27,257 nt of DNA from Chara braunii (GCA_003427395.1 BFEA01000508.1:284072-311328), one strand, 5' to 3'; shown: positions 10,131 to 19,026, counted from the first letter of the stretch. The notes: a model not told the origin generated them from the letters alone. A program made the numbers and translations.

Positions 10131-10380
10131 AGGCCCTCTCCTGGGAGTTCAGTTTGTCCCTCTCCTGTATCTCGAGAGTCTGAATCCTCTCCTTCTACCT
10201 CTCTAAATCTAAGTCTAGTCCTGGTTCTGAGAGGAAGGCGGTAGGCGGGATTGCAACCCGTAGGACCGCAGCAAGGCTCTGTGGGGAGTCAACCCACCGA
10301 TTGCGGGAGCTCTGCCGGAACTCAGGAGGAGTTCTGGACGCAGGGAACTGACAGGTAACGATTGCTTTCCCTCTATAAAC
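10131..10380 (+). promoter_or_regulatory. Candidate promoter: pyrimidine-rich patch and TATA-like box
   Basis: A C/T-rich patch (10131-10206) is followed by CCTCTATAAACCCGAG with TATAAAC at 10374-10380. Both are kept in LTR3 (23093-23168 and 23333-23339). Pyrimidine patches and TATA boxes are usual in plant core promoters. If it is used, transcripts would start near 10400 and include the hairpin cluster. A second TATA-like site at 12036 competes for this role. Confidence 0.3.
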
Positions 10381-10609
10381 CCGAGTTATAGCCCCTATCT
10401 GTACTACCCATTGCATGTTTGACTGACTATATGGTGTGCAGCCTTACTTTGACTTTTTTTGACTTTCAGGACACTGAGTAAATGAATGATTGTCGAGCTT
10501 CAATTTCAACTTTGTTTGATTGTGTGAAGGCAGATTGTTAGAAGAAATTGCATCTGGGAAAGGCAATATGGCGGGTTGATGTGCGTGATGATTGGCCGGG
10601 TCATTAAGG

Positions 10610-11035
10610 CTGGGGAGTCCCCATAAGTTTGGGGAACCCCAGTGCTTTGTTTTATAATGGTTTTGATTGAAGCGTCAGATACTTCTATAAGTTTACGGGG
10701 TCTGGTTGCTTTGGAGGCTGGGATGTCCCCATAAGTTTGGGGAGACCCGGTGCTGTGAATTGCATGGAGGGCCAGGACGCTCTAAGTTTAGGTGTCCTAA
10801 CTGCTCTGACTTGCGGGGGCTTGATTGTGAGTGATTTTCAGGGACCCAGGGCGCTCTATAAGTTTAGGTACCTTGGGTCGCCCTGTTTACTTGGGGGTTC
10901 TTTCAGTTTCTCTTGTTTTTGAACGAGGAGGCGTGAGCTGCTCTATAAGTTTAGGTGGCTCAGCCTCTTCCTGCCTTCATTTTAAGAGAACGAACCTGAC
11001 AAAGGGCAGACCCTTCTGTAAGTTCAGGGGGTTTG
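10610..11035 (+). repeat. Cluster of seven hairpins with conserved ATAAGTTT loop (LTR2)
   Basis: Seven copies of a core close to CTATAAGTTTAGG lie between inverted-repeat arms that differ from hairpin to hairpin. They are 10610-10642 (CTGGGG/CCCCAG with inner CCCC/GGGG), 10676-10704 (CAGA/TCTG), 10720-10748 (CCCC/GGGG plus GGG/CCC), 10774-10798 (AGGAC/GTCCT), 10841-10883 (ACCCAGG/CCTTGGGT), 10928-10967 (GAGGCgTGAGC/GCTCAGCCTC) and 11007-11035 (CAGACCC/GGGTTTG). The fourth has lost two bases of the core. Loop conserved, arms variable but complementary: this argues for a folded RNA or DNA element rather than a simple tandem repeat. I do not know a named family with this design. Confidence 0.75.
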
Positions 11036-11062
11036 ACTCAATGCCACGCATATGATGACTCA

Positions 11063-11392
11063 TATTTTGGAATAACACTTTTCAATAGAGAGTGCTGCCG
11101 AAATTTCTGCAAAACTAAGGAGGTAGTTAAATCTTGTCTAAGTTGAACTCCAGTTGTTTTCTGAGCTCATATCTGACTTAGTATAAATTTGAGAAGTCTC
11201 CCTTTCTAAAGGGAATGCTGCCAAAATTTCTACCAATTCAGGGAGTTGGACAAATTTTGACTTTCCAGAGTTAGAGATTATTTTTGCTTTCATATATGGA
11301 CTTATATAAATTCTGGAAATACACTTTTCCTACGGGAAACAGTGCCGAAATTTTCTTAGTTTAAAGGAGATAAATTATATTTTGACAGGTGG
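11063..11392 (+). repeat. ~123-bp tandem units, about three copies (LTR2)
   Basis: A unit with TATAAATtTGG-AA, then a small palindrome (TCCCTTTctAAAGGGA or TTTCCtacGGGAAA), then GCTGCCGAAATTT recurs with CTGCC-like positions near 11096, 11218 and 11341. LTR3 carries five such units (24736-25322). The first unit here is fused to the point where LTR2 lacks 955 bp. Confidence 0.7.
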
Positions 11393-11640
11393 CGATTCTG
11401 GCGATCTACCCTGAATAGGGGAGATTTTGCAGTTGGTCTACCTTTTCTTAGGCACTGGCTTAGAGGAAGACTTAGGCTTAGCTTATAGGGAGACTTTGAG
11501 TGAGGATGTATTATGGAGTTGTATTCTCCATACACTTATGATCTTAGCTTGGGGATTGGCTTATCGTGTGTTACCGGTCTTCTTGATCGTTTGATTCAAG
11601 ATCCGGACTAGATTCAGCTTGATCCCTTGAGGGTCATCTT

Positions 11641-11659
11641 CTGTTATCATTGATAACAG
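11641..11659 (+). other. 19-bp palindrome CTGTTATCA-T-TGATAACAG
   Basis: Nine-base arms are perfectly complementary around one base. The same palindrome is in LTR3 (25587-25605). With a longer spacer it also occurs twice in the diverged LTR1 (1214-1231, 1971-1990), always followed by GTCGGT. The arms carry GATAA motifs in inverted orientation. It is a candidate protein-binding site or RNA hairpin. Confidence 0.65.
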
Positions 11660-12035
11660 GTCGGTTGCCGATTCGTCGGTTTACGATTCAACTCCAATTC
11701 ACTCCTGTCACTCAACCTAAAGGCTTTAACCTTGTGATTGAACTGTTTTGTTGTGTTTTCACCCGGACTTTATTAAATAGCCATCCAACAAAAGTAATGA
11801 GTATTTAATTGAGAGTTGCACGAGTGAGGCTTGTATGGCTAAAGCGAGGGGTATGAGCGCGAGGAATAATTGAAGTTGATCCCGTGTAGTTTGTGGACTT
11901 TTGGATGAATCTTTGATGTGCTTGCAGGTGCGTTTGTGATTCGGGCTATGAATGTGATTGCTTGCGATTACGTACATATATGGTTGGAGGGAGCTCCACT
12001 GATTGTTAGAAGTGATCGTCCTGTATAACTAACTC
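11660..12035 (+). other. LTR2 stretch between palindrome and TATA-like site
   Basis: It is collinear with LTR3 25606-25982. No reading frame is kept between the copies apart from short antisense frames (11759-11977 versus 25705-25923) that match only because the DNA does. Nothing else was recognised. Confidence 0.35.
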
Positions 12036-12050
12036 TTATATATTTATAAG
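12036..12050 (+). promoter_or_regulatory. TATA-like box TTATATATTTATAAG
   Basis: This AT-rich box is followed by TGCCCC, and in LTR3 the same TATATATTTATAAGTGCCCC is kept at 25983-26002 although flanking bases vary. It lies about 1.08 kb before the LTR end, a plausible U3/R border spacing. Use as a promoter is inferred. Confidence 0.4.
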
Positions 12051-12340
12051 TGCCCCCAATATTTGAGAGACCTACTGTAATTGTGCATAAGGGTTAATCA
12101 GATTGTGCCTTTAAAAAAAAAGGAGATCCCCTGTTATCCTTTGTTTCTTGGAAATTTTTATAGTCGGACGTTGGTCCTGGGCCGGGATTCAAGGTCCTTG
12201 TCCAGGACATCCCAAGCCCTAGACTCTGCAGGGAAGGAATCTGCCCCCGTGCAGAGCCTATTTGCCTTGCCTACCGAGACGCTCAGACCAACGGTCGGAG
12301 GTCTCGTGGCGGTTGCACGACCATTCCTTCAGCCGTTCAA

Positions 12341-12393
12341 TGTCGTGAGGGATTTGACCCTGACGACACTTCGAGTCTGACACTGGAGTGTCA
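12341..12393 (+). other. Two adjacent hairpins in the R/U5-like part of LTR2
   Basis: TGTCGTGAGGG/CCCTGACGACA (12341-12351, 12358-12368) pairs with one mismatch around a 6-nt loop. It is followed by TGACACT-gg-AGTGTCA (12378-12393). In LTR3 the first stem is perfect over 11 bp (26287-26314), and the second keeps its arms with a changed spacer (26324-26339). The first stem starts and ends with the same TGTCG/CGACA as the LTR termini. Confidence 0.6.
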
Positions 12394-12627
12394 TAAGCGG
12401 TACTCGGATCCACGAGGCACCACTTGATTATGGGCACTACATAGTACGCCATCATTGCGACTGCTTGCGTAAGCTTGCATTGCGAGTTGATATGAGTTAG
12501 CCCCGCGTCCGCGCCGTTTTATACGAAGTCTTGCGAGTGACGCCTATCCGATTTCCGCATCGGAGAGTTATGGGATGGCTACCGAGGGGCTAGGAGCGTT
12601 GTCACGTTGTTTGTGTTGTGTCGTTTC

Positions 12628-12643
12628 GTGTGTGTGTGTGTGT
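12628..12643 (+). repeat. (GT)8 microsatellite in LTR2
   Basis: This is a simple GT run. LTR3 has 11 repeats at the homologous place (26574-26595), so the locus is length-variable between the copies. Confidence 0.9.
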
Positions 12644-13118
12644 TTTATTTTTGTGTTCGTAAAGTGGTGTGCGCGTGGTGTGTGGGTTGCGTCCTAGTCG
12701 ACCGGCGATGAGCCTCGCTTGGGACCTCAACCCCCCAAGGTGCCGGTTCGCGTGCGGGTCCGATAGAGGAGTACTACCTCGCGCACCCCCTATGCTACAG
12801 CGAACGAAAAACGCCCTCGGCTGGTCCACCTCTGCGATTGGAACTGAGTAGCTTTCGTACTGTGGACTGGTAGCTCGGTGGGGATACGGCCACCGAAGGG
12901 AGGTGACAGCTCCCGTAAGGTAGAGGTAAGTTGTGCCTCGTGTACACGTTATCCTGTCGTAGGGACTCGCGAGAGGTATGTCTGGCGCACTCGGCCGGAG
13001 CGGCCTAAGGAAGCTCCACATGTATATTTGTGATGAAGGATTTTAACCAACTCCTGCGTGATGCGGTCGGGAGTGTCCCTCGCTGCCCTGGTGCAGTGTC
13101 TGACCGATGCGCTCGACA
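12644..13118 (+). other. 3' end of LTR2 (U5-like), GC-rich, non-coding
   Basis: It aligns with 26596-27056 and, more distantly, with 2640-2959. It ends GCTCGACA. Open frames here (12602-13021 on the minus strand) are not preserved between copies beyond DNA identity, so no gene is called. Confidence 0.5.
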
Positions 13119-13120
13119 GG

Positions 13121-13139
13121 TGGCGCCGTTGCCGGGGAT
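13121..13139 (+). other. Primer-binding site 2 (tRNA-Asp type)
   Basis: TGGCGCCGTTGCCGGGGAT matches the 3' end of plant tRNA-Asp over 19 nt, two bases after the LTR2 end. It is intact, so priming from this element would have been possible when it was active. Confidence 0.88.
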
Positions 13140-14040
13140 AACGGTTGCGTACCGTTGTCCCTGGTGGAACGACATCCGGGTATTGGAAGTGAGAAAGTAG
13201 GCAAATGAGAAGTTTTTGTTAGACTGTATGAGCGATTTGTTAATATTATGATTATCGTTGGAGATGTTGCAAGACCGAGAAGTCCTTAAAGACCAAGCCT
13301 AGGTTTGAGGCAGGATGATGACTCAGGCGAAGTGACCACTTCTGTTTCATTGATTGGTGTAGATGGAACGGCTGGTTACGGACGATGTTGGATAAAGCAT
13401 GAAGTGAGGGTTGATTGTGTGACTTAGTTTTGATCGAGAGGACTGGGTTTTGATTGAGGTGGTATGAGGTGACTCAAGAGTGATAAGTGATTTGATTATG
13501 TGTTCACGAGCCCTGACTAGCATAACGATAGCTGAGATTGATAACCCTTCTGATCAGATGACCGACAGATTGGGACGATGTTTTGCGTGCTTAGCGTGAC
13601 TAAGGTTAAGCATCGCTATTGTGAGAGTTGGCCCCATGAGGTACCATTTTATTGACTACCATAAGAGTCATCTGAGTGTTTGGGAAAGCATCGTGATACG
13701 ATTGAATCAGAATGGAGCTAAGGATGAGTGAGATAACATTCCTCTGTCAAGAGTTGAAAGTATAAATCATCTCCTAAGTGTCAGGTTAGNAGTCGTATTG
13801 ACGCTTTGAGGAGAGATGGGGTAAGGAAAGCTGAAAGATATTATGAGTATGGACTGAGATGTTTGAGTCTGGGTCCTAAGTGGTGTATCAATGTATATAA
13901 TTATGGGAGATAATAAATCTGCATGACATCCTCTCTACAAAGGCGGTATCTGACGGTAGAGGCAGTAAGAATGATAGTAAAGGGGCTAACAAGTAAGTCA
14001 TCCTATTTACTTTCGCTAGGACAAGGGGATGCAAGTAATG
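13140..14040 (+). other. Leader of element 2 internal region, non-coding
   Basis: The first 180 bp match 27078-27257 with very few differences. I saw no protein-like frame longer than a few residues, and the gag-position remnant of element 1 has no clear match here. One N is at 13790. Confidence 0.4.
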
Positions 14041-14390
14041 TTAGACCTCCACTTGTACCTTTTCAGGTTTGGACCATCCACTTGAATCTATATGGAGTTT
14101 GAACTAAGGACTTGAGACTATTTTTCTCATGGGTTTTCTTTTGAATTATATGTTAATTTTATTCATATATGCCAAATTTTGTTGTGAATAAGCCTGTTTG
14201 TGTCTGTCTATGTGAGGCTATATGTTTGGGGTCGTTTTGCTTCATGATCATCCTTTTTGATGATATTCACACAGATTATTTATTTGAAGTACTGGTTGAA
14301 CCAATTATTCTGCAAGAATTTATATGAGTGTTTCAAACCCAAATATCGATTTATGACTGGCTGATGAGGTTATTTGTTTGAATTGCTCTT
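14041..14390 (+). repeat. Degenerate 14-bp minisatellite, element 2 copy
   Basis: In steps of 14, units such as TTTGAATTATATGT, TGTGAATAAGCCTG, TGTGAGGCTATATG and TTTGGGGTCGTTTT follow one another with a few slips. Units are more eroded than at 4428-4737. It lies just upstream of the conserved block, as in element 1. Confidence 0.6.
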
Positions 14391-14429
14391 CAAAAAGGGG
14401 TAGAGATGTTGCACAGAATCTACGTCTGA

Positions 14430-15003
14430 TGCGGATTCATGGGTGAATGGAGTGACCGCTTCCTTGGGATAAGATATTGTCTCGTGAAGTGGTCGATGTG
14501 TAAGGTCTTCCCTAAGGAAGGTGACAATCCTATATTATTGTTTCCCTGAAAGATAGCTTTGAAGAAGTTATAGATTGTCTTGTAATTAGTAGTGAGACCC
14601 ACTCCGCAACTATGTTCCTGGTCCATAGTGAGGTGTTGTTGTTGTATCTTCTGTAATAAAACAATTACACTACTACTGAAAAGGAGGAAAGTGTTTGAGC
14701 CTTGTAAGACTTTGGTCTAAAAGGGAAGCATTTGCTACATGCCGCAGGGAGGTAGGTGGTGAATCCCCAATTTTCTTTGTGACAAGTGTGTTCACCAGGT
14801 TAGGACGGTGTTGTACCACCCCGAAGCGTGTATGGTGAGGTTGTTTATCTTGTCGGAAGAGGTCTGCGAGGAATGAATGCTAGAATCGGAGGGAGCAGCA
14901 GTGGGGCTTAATCCTTGAGCGGGGCTCGAGGGTCTGAGATGCTATCCATTCTAAAAAGGATTACACTGCCCCTCGCCACAGTATACTTCTGTCAAGGCTG
15001 GGG
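14430..15003 (+). other. Non-coding block conserved with element 1
   Basis: This is the counterpart of 4769-5345, with the same order of conserved segments (GTAGTGAGACCC, AAGGAGGAAAGTGTTTGAGCC, CTACATGCCGCA, TTGAGCGGGGCTCGAG, GGATTACACTGCCC). Frame-breaking indels argue against coding. Confidence 0.6.
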
Positions 15004-15444
15004 AGTAAAAGTGTAATATTCTTGTTATTATTATGTCCAAAAATGTTATTGGTTGGCAATTTCATCTTTAACCATAACATATCTATCATATGATATGCCT
15101 GATGATATACACAATCATTATGAGGAAGTTGTATATGGTTCTAGTGATTGACTAGGCTGAGTATGATGCATTTGATTTTTACGAGTATTTCTCTTGTCAA
15201 TTACTAAGAAGTGATATATAATTTTTCAAGAGTTATTATTATTATAAAATATTTTTGATACCTGTGAACGAACAGTTATTATGATATATTACCATTGTAA
15301 GTTTTTCGGAGTTGGATGGTCGTGGGCCTCGGAATNGACAAACTTTAGTGAAAGATGATTTAAGGTTAAGGCTTTAGTAGTTGAGATCGTAGGATGCGAT
15401 TGTCAGCATGATAACGAAAGGCGTATGCTGGACGTTTGTCTGTG
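15004..15444 (+). other. AT-rich non-coding stretch
   Basis: This is the counterpart of 5346-5781 in element 1. The last in-frame stop before the conserved reading frame is the TAA at 15412. No gene was seen. Confidence 0.4.
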
Positions 15445-16155
15445 ATGGGNAGAACCCAGACACANCTAAGGCAACTCAGGATGCCTTACGNTAGGGAAGA
15501 TCCCAATATGGCCTTGCNAACTGAAAGGGAAGGCGGACTCGAGATGTCCTTGCCAAGACGGGTTAAAGAGNGGNAATATATTTCTTCTTGNTGGGGCGTA
15601 CTGATGGATATGGGTNTCTTCGCNTGGATCGAGTCTGGTTTCAACGACAATCAAGATTGTGCGATTGTGAGGGTGACTCTATACGCTCCACCATCATTTA
15701 GGGTCCTACATGGGATTGAGTTGGCATTGGGGCANNAGAGTCTNCTTACGAGACCCTTGAGNGTAGCTGAAGNAGCTGCANCAAAATGGGCGANANACAG
15801 GGTCCGNGAGGGAGAAGAGCANGTGGAGACCCACGTAGAGGTTNAGCGTGNTGAANAGTTTGTACTTCCTTCAGCCCCGTTAAGAGTCACTCTGCCAGAT
15901 TTTCTCGTAGGGAATTGTTTTGGGGGANATGCAAGGGTAGAAGCTGCNGTAGAAACCGCCTTGAGAGCGTGAGAATAGGGGTGTGAGCGTTNTACNTGTG
16001 AAATGATTTATGACCTATACTTAGACTTAAGGTTTTTACCCNTTAGTCATGGGTTCAGAAATATGGTCAGCNTGTTTGACGCTTATGCTAGATCCCATGA
16101 CCNTGACGAGGGAGCTCCAGATTGGGATGAAATTTNGGCAGTGGCAGGACGATAG
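15445..16155 (+). pseudogene. Conserved element reading frame, copy 2, with late in-frame stops
   Basis: An ATG at 15445 is followed by an open frame to the TGA at 15970; the frame is stop-free from 15415. From about 15463 it aligns without gaps with copy 1 at 5782-6146. It then extends beyond it through segments such as VLPSAPLRVTLPDFLVGN and ARVEA. After stops at 15970 and 15976 the same frame resumes with protein-like sequence (MIYDLYLDLRFLP, MVSxFDAYARSHD, DEGAPDWDEI) up to the TAG at 16153. This suggests a once longer protein of at least about 230 residues. Roughly thirty Ns make some codons unreadable. The family is not recognised. A gag-like or element-specific accessory protein is possible. 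Two diverged copies with mainly synonymous or conservative change argue that it was translated. Confidence 0.5.
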
Positions 16156-17484
16156 GAAATGTCCTCATATTCTGCTAAATGCTGCTCCCGTGGGCTCGTC
16201 TATGGCCGTCTTACTATGTAGTATANNAAACGAGGGTCGATGACGTTTGCAACAATGATTATTGTCTGCCTATAGCCAATGTTGAGAGCTGTCTATGTAA
16301 ATTGTATATTGTTTAGTACCCCTGAAGGTAAAGCAGGGTAGCTAAAATTTCGAGTGTTGTTGTATGGGCAACATGAATGGCGGTAAAGGGGTAAGGCTAG
16401 GTAGTACTAAAAGAAGGAAACTAGGCTTGACCACTAGACTTGAGAAGCTTTCAACCAGAAATTGACCTTAGATCATCCGGGCCACTTTTTAATAAAGTGA
16501 AGTTGTATATACATGGACATAGGAGTTAGGAAAGTAAGCTAACTGATTGCGTAGTTCTAACTCCTTGTGTTAGTCAACGGGACCCTAACTATATACAGAG
16601 TAGTTAGAAGATGTGTGTGCAAGTATTTAGAGTATTATGTGTATATGTTGTATCATAAAGGTTTCAGGTCGAATTGGAGAATCGCATCAGAAACTCTTAT
16701 GCCTACCAAAGAGTACAATGAGTAGAGCATGATTCAAATATGAGAGTGAACCTCGTATGTGTACAGGTTGTTGATGGAAAAATTTTGTTGAGCAAGCGAT
16801 CTTAGAATACAGTCTTGAGTGCATTGAGAGGTCAGATGAGGATGTGATCTTATTAGAGACTTTGATTCGTTTCTTGATTGTGGTGCTTGCCCATTTTTTG
16901 TACGTACGTATTTTTAGGGCTATTGTCCTTAGTTGCAGGAATATATCCGTTTATNTACTTGTATATATGAGAGAGAAACGTGTATAGCAGTTGGGTTGAA
17001 GACAATCACAAACTTTGGTTGATTGAGGCCTAGTGTGTTTCGTTTTCGTCTCTGGATAGTTTTGGTATATCTTGCGTTTGCTTGGATTCCTCTGAGTCGA
17101 GGATACCATTGTCTTATGATTAAGACCGTTTCAGTTTGACCTTGGCCGGAGAGGTTATCAAATTTGTGTGATATCGGGGTCGATTTAAGTTGGGATCTNT
17201 TCAACTATGTACGAACTCAAGACTACCTTTTGCTATGATTCTTTGGGTAGGATATTCTACCTCGGAGTATATATTGAGTGGAGATTTACGAGACTATCCC
17301 TTGTATATGACGATCAATATCACTCTCACATGTGCGGTTTTATCCTGATGTGTGATGGTTATGTGTGAGAGATGTGTGAGAAACATCTCACGTGTTTTGT
17401 ACTTTGTAAATATGGATACTCTTTTGTATACTCGTGCGATCTGCCCTCAGGCGGGTCATAGGGTCGGGTATAAGGAGAGGAAGC
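16156..17484 (+). other. Non-coding internal stretch of element 2
   Basis: A short protein-like continuation (SSYSAKCCSRGLVYGRLTM) follows at about 16162-16218 in the frame of the reading frame above, then nothing recognisable. A small inverted repeat lies near 17366-17395 (TGTGAGAGATG with CATCTCACG). Sparse Ns are present. No promoter, RNA gene or repeat array was seen. Confidence 0.35.
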
Positions 17485-17598
17485 GCAGTCTGTTTTGCGA
17501 GGAGACGTGAGAATCTTGAACGTTTGTATAATAAATGTTTTGCAGTCTGTTTTGCGAGGAGACGTGAGAATCTTGAACGTTTGTATAATAAATGTTTT
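17485..17598 (+). repeat. Perfect 57-bp tandem duplication
   Basis: The unit starting GCAGTCTGTTTTGCGAGG and ending AAATGTTTT occurs at 17485-17541 and 17542-17598 without a mismatch. This is in contrast with the heavy divergence around it, so it is either very recent or an assembly product. Confidence 0.9.
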
Positions 17599-18173
17599 TA
17601 TTGTCGAATTGTGCAGAAGACCCATGAGATGGTCTTTCTATGGGGATTGTATAATGAGTGAGACACTTGTGAATGAAAAGGTTGTCTATTATTTATTTAG
17701 AAAACGCATCTTCAGAGAGGGAAGGTGTGTTAAGGAAAGGTCGCGAGAGAGTTCATCCTAGAGAGAGAGGGATGAGTGAGAGACCTATTGAAGTGAAACC
17801 TCCTTCATATGAAAGGAGGGTTAATAAANTTAATAAATGAGAGATTGATTTTGAGTGATAAAAGACTGATGGGAGGGACCAAGTTTTATTTGGCTATAGG
17901 TGAAATTTTTGGATGTTGCAAATTGTGTATTTTGAGAGATGTCATCGAAATGTGTGACTTTCTGGCTCTGATCAAGCTGGGGGGGAACGACCTTGTGAAT
18001 CTGGCGGTGATTTTGTTTTGTGACTGTGGGGAGGTTGTCGTGCTTTCTCTGTGTTGTCCCACGGAGGGACTGGTAAATACCTTTTATGTGTGACAGGTCT
18101 ATGCGTAATCCCGCATTAGGCCTGTATTGATTGCGACACACCATCTAGCCACNTGTGCTAATCGTAGACATTT
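17599..18173 (+). other. Internal stretch without recognised gene
   Basis: A 94-codon open frame at 17809-18093 has Leu/Cys/Val-rich composition without motifs and no second copy to compare, so it is not called. Nothing else was seen. Confidence 0.3.
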
Positions 18174-18726
18174 ATGAGAGACCCANCTTGGGNTATAACT
18201 AGNATCANTAAGGCGCAACCCTTANTGTTGACCGCTGTTTGGCATAACCTGAGCAGAGGGCCTGCGTCTGGCCAAGGGAGTAAAGNCTTAAAGGGGCATA
18301 AACGCCTAGGAGGGTTTNGCTCCTGCGAAGAGGNGTGGGATAAGAGTCGAGTCATATAAGTCTTTTTGAGGAAGTCCTGATTGAATGCTTATTAGGAACA
18401 NCCTATCGNGNCGCAACCCGNGAAGGCACTACCGCTGAAATAACAACGNGGTGGGCCNTAGATCTNGAATNATCACCCAGACTATGGTGGGCCAAGATGG
18501 AGATCTAGTCTTCCTGTACTAGACTGCAGGAAGGTTTATGTGCAGATNTATGTGGTATGTTTACNTGTGCTTAATGTGAAGATTTTTGAGAGGANGGCGA
18601 GAGAATGCCTTCGAAGGTCTCGNTTAGGGCCNGCGCCCCTAGTCANGACCTTGTTTTCAGGGGAAGGNCNAGGGGCACNCAACGAAAAGTNGGCGGCTGT
18701 CTAGGGCACGGGGAAGAGGACGGTGA
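18174..18726 (+). pseudogene. Frameshifted coding remnant interrupted by an adaptor
   Basis: From an ATG at 18174 a frame with protein-like content (LTAVWHNLSRGPASGQGSK, KGHKRLGGF) ends at the TAA at 18357. Near that stop the protein-like text moves to another frame (LFEEVLIECLLGT, REGTTAEITT, SPRLWWAKMEI), stopping at about 18510. A new ATG in that frame at 18605 opens a basic, glycine-rich stretch (MPSKVS, DLVFRGR, GTQRKVGGCLGHGEEDGE) that runs into the Tn5 adaptor at 18727. No family is recognised. Ns and the misassembly limit what can be said, but the composition differs clearly from the non-coding flanks. Confidence 0.35.
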
Positions 18727-18745
18727 AGATGTGTATAAGAGACAG
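18727..18745 (+). other. Residual Tn5/Nextera mosaic-end adaptor (artefact)
   Basis: AGATGTGTATAAGAGACAG is identical to the 19-bp Tn5 mosaic end used in Nextera libraries. It is flanked on both sides by the same 28-bp sequence (18699-18726 and 18746-18773, starting GTCTAGGGCACGGGG). This is laboratory sequence left in the assembly, not part of the genome. One copy of the 28-bp flank is probably also spurious. Confidence 0.95.
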
Positions 18746-18773
18746 GTCTAGGGCACGGGGAAGAGGACGGTGA

Positions 18774-19026
18774 GAGATCCAATGGAACTTATGATGTATT
18801 ACAGTGAGGAGTACACCGACGTCCGACTGTCCGCGAGGCGGAGACCCAGGTTGGAATCCTGGTAGCATAAAGTTGTGTTTGGCATGGATTATTGGAGGCC
18901 TCTACCCTGGGTCTGCCCGCTAATCGGATTGGTACCCTGCTCGTCAGCACTTTGAGAGTNTGGTTGAATTGATAGCTTTTGATCCTGCNAAGCGACGGGG
19001 ACGTNNCTTAATATGNTCCNGTAAGC
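18774..19026 (+). other. End of element 2 internal region before LTR3
   Basis: N-containing sequence without a polypurine tract next to the LTR. A T-arm-like CCAGG-TTGGAAT-CCTGG lies at 18846-18862 but no complete tRNA. Nothing else was recognised. Confidence 0.3.

Larger units (their letters stand above)
6147..13118 (+). mobile_element. LTR2: giant LTR (6,972 bp), TGTCG...CGACA
   Basis: It starts TGTCGGCGCG and ends GCTCGACA, so the 5-bp termini are inverted repeats, and it is followed by GG and a tRNA-Asp PBS. The left boundary has three supports: TG at 6147, the point where similarity to LTR3 begins (19027), and the point where the internal reading frame of element 1 loses its match to element 2. 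It aligns end to end with LTR3 at about 94% in a 265-bp stretch I compared by eye. The main differences are a 955-bp segment absent near 11062 and a 107-bp segment absent near 6469. No long protein-coding gene is supported. At 7 kb it is longer than usual plant LTRs. It could be inflated by nested insertions shared with LTR3, which I could not see. Confidence 0.72.
13119..19026 (+). mobile_element. Internal region of element 2 (5.9 kb), no pol seen
   Basis: It runs from PBS2 to the start of LTR3. It carries the 14-bp minisatellite, the block conserved with element 1, a conserved reading frame and later coding remnants. No protease, reverse transcriptase, RNase H or integrase motif was recognised, so the element is probably non-autonomous, like LARD elements. 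No polypurine tract lies directly before LTR3. The five bases before LTR3 (TAAGC) do not match those before LTR2 (TCCGT). LTR3 is followed by another PBS, so LTR3 is not shown to be this element's own 3' LTR. The right half has many single Ns. Confidence 0.6.

Noticed and set aside
12602-13021. 139-codon minus-strand open frame at the LTR2 end
   Set aside because: It covers the GT microsatellite and the U5-like end, and its LTR3 counterpart (26897-27142) is shorter and shifted.
17809-18093. 94-codon open frame
   Set aside because: Low-complexity hydrophobic/Cys composition, no motif and no second copy for comparison.
18846-18862. T-arm-like CCAGG-TTGGAAT-CCTGG suggesting a tRNA or SINE
   Set aside because: The T-loop lacks the TTC consensus and no acceptor, D or anticodon stems can be drawn around it.
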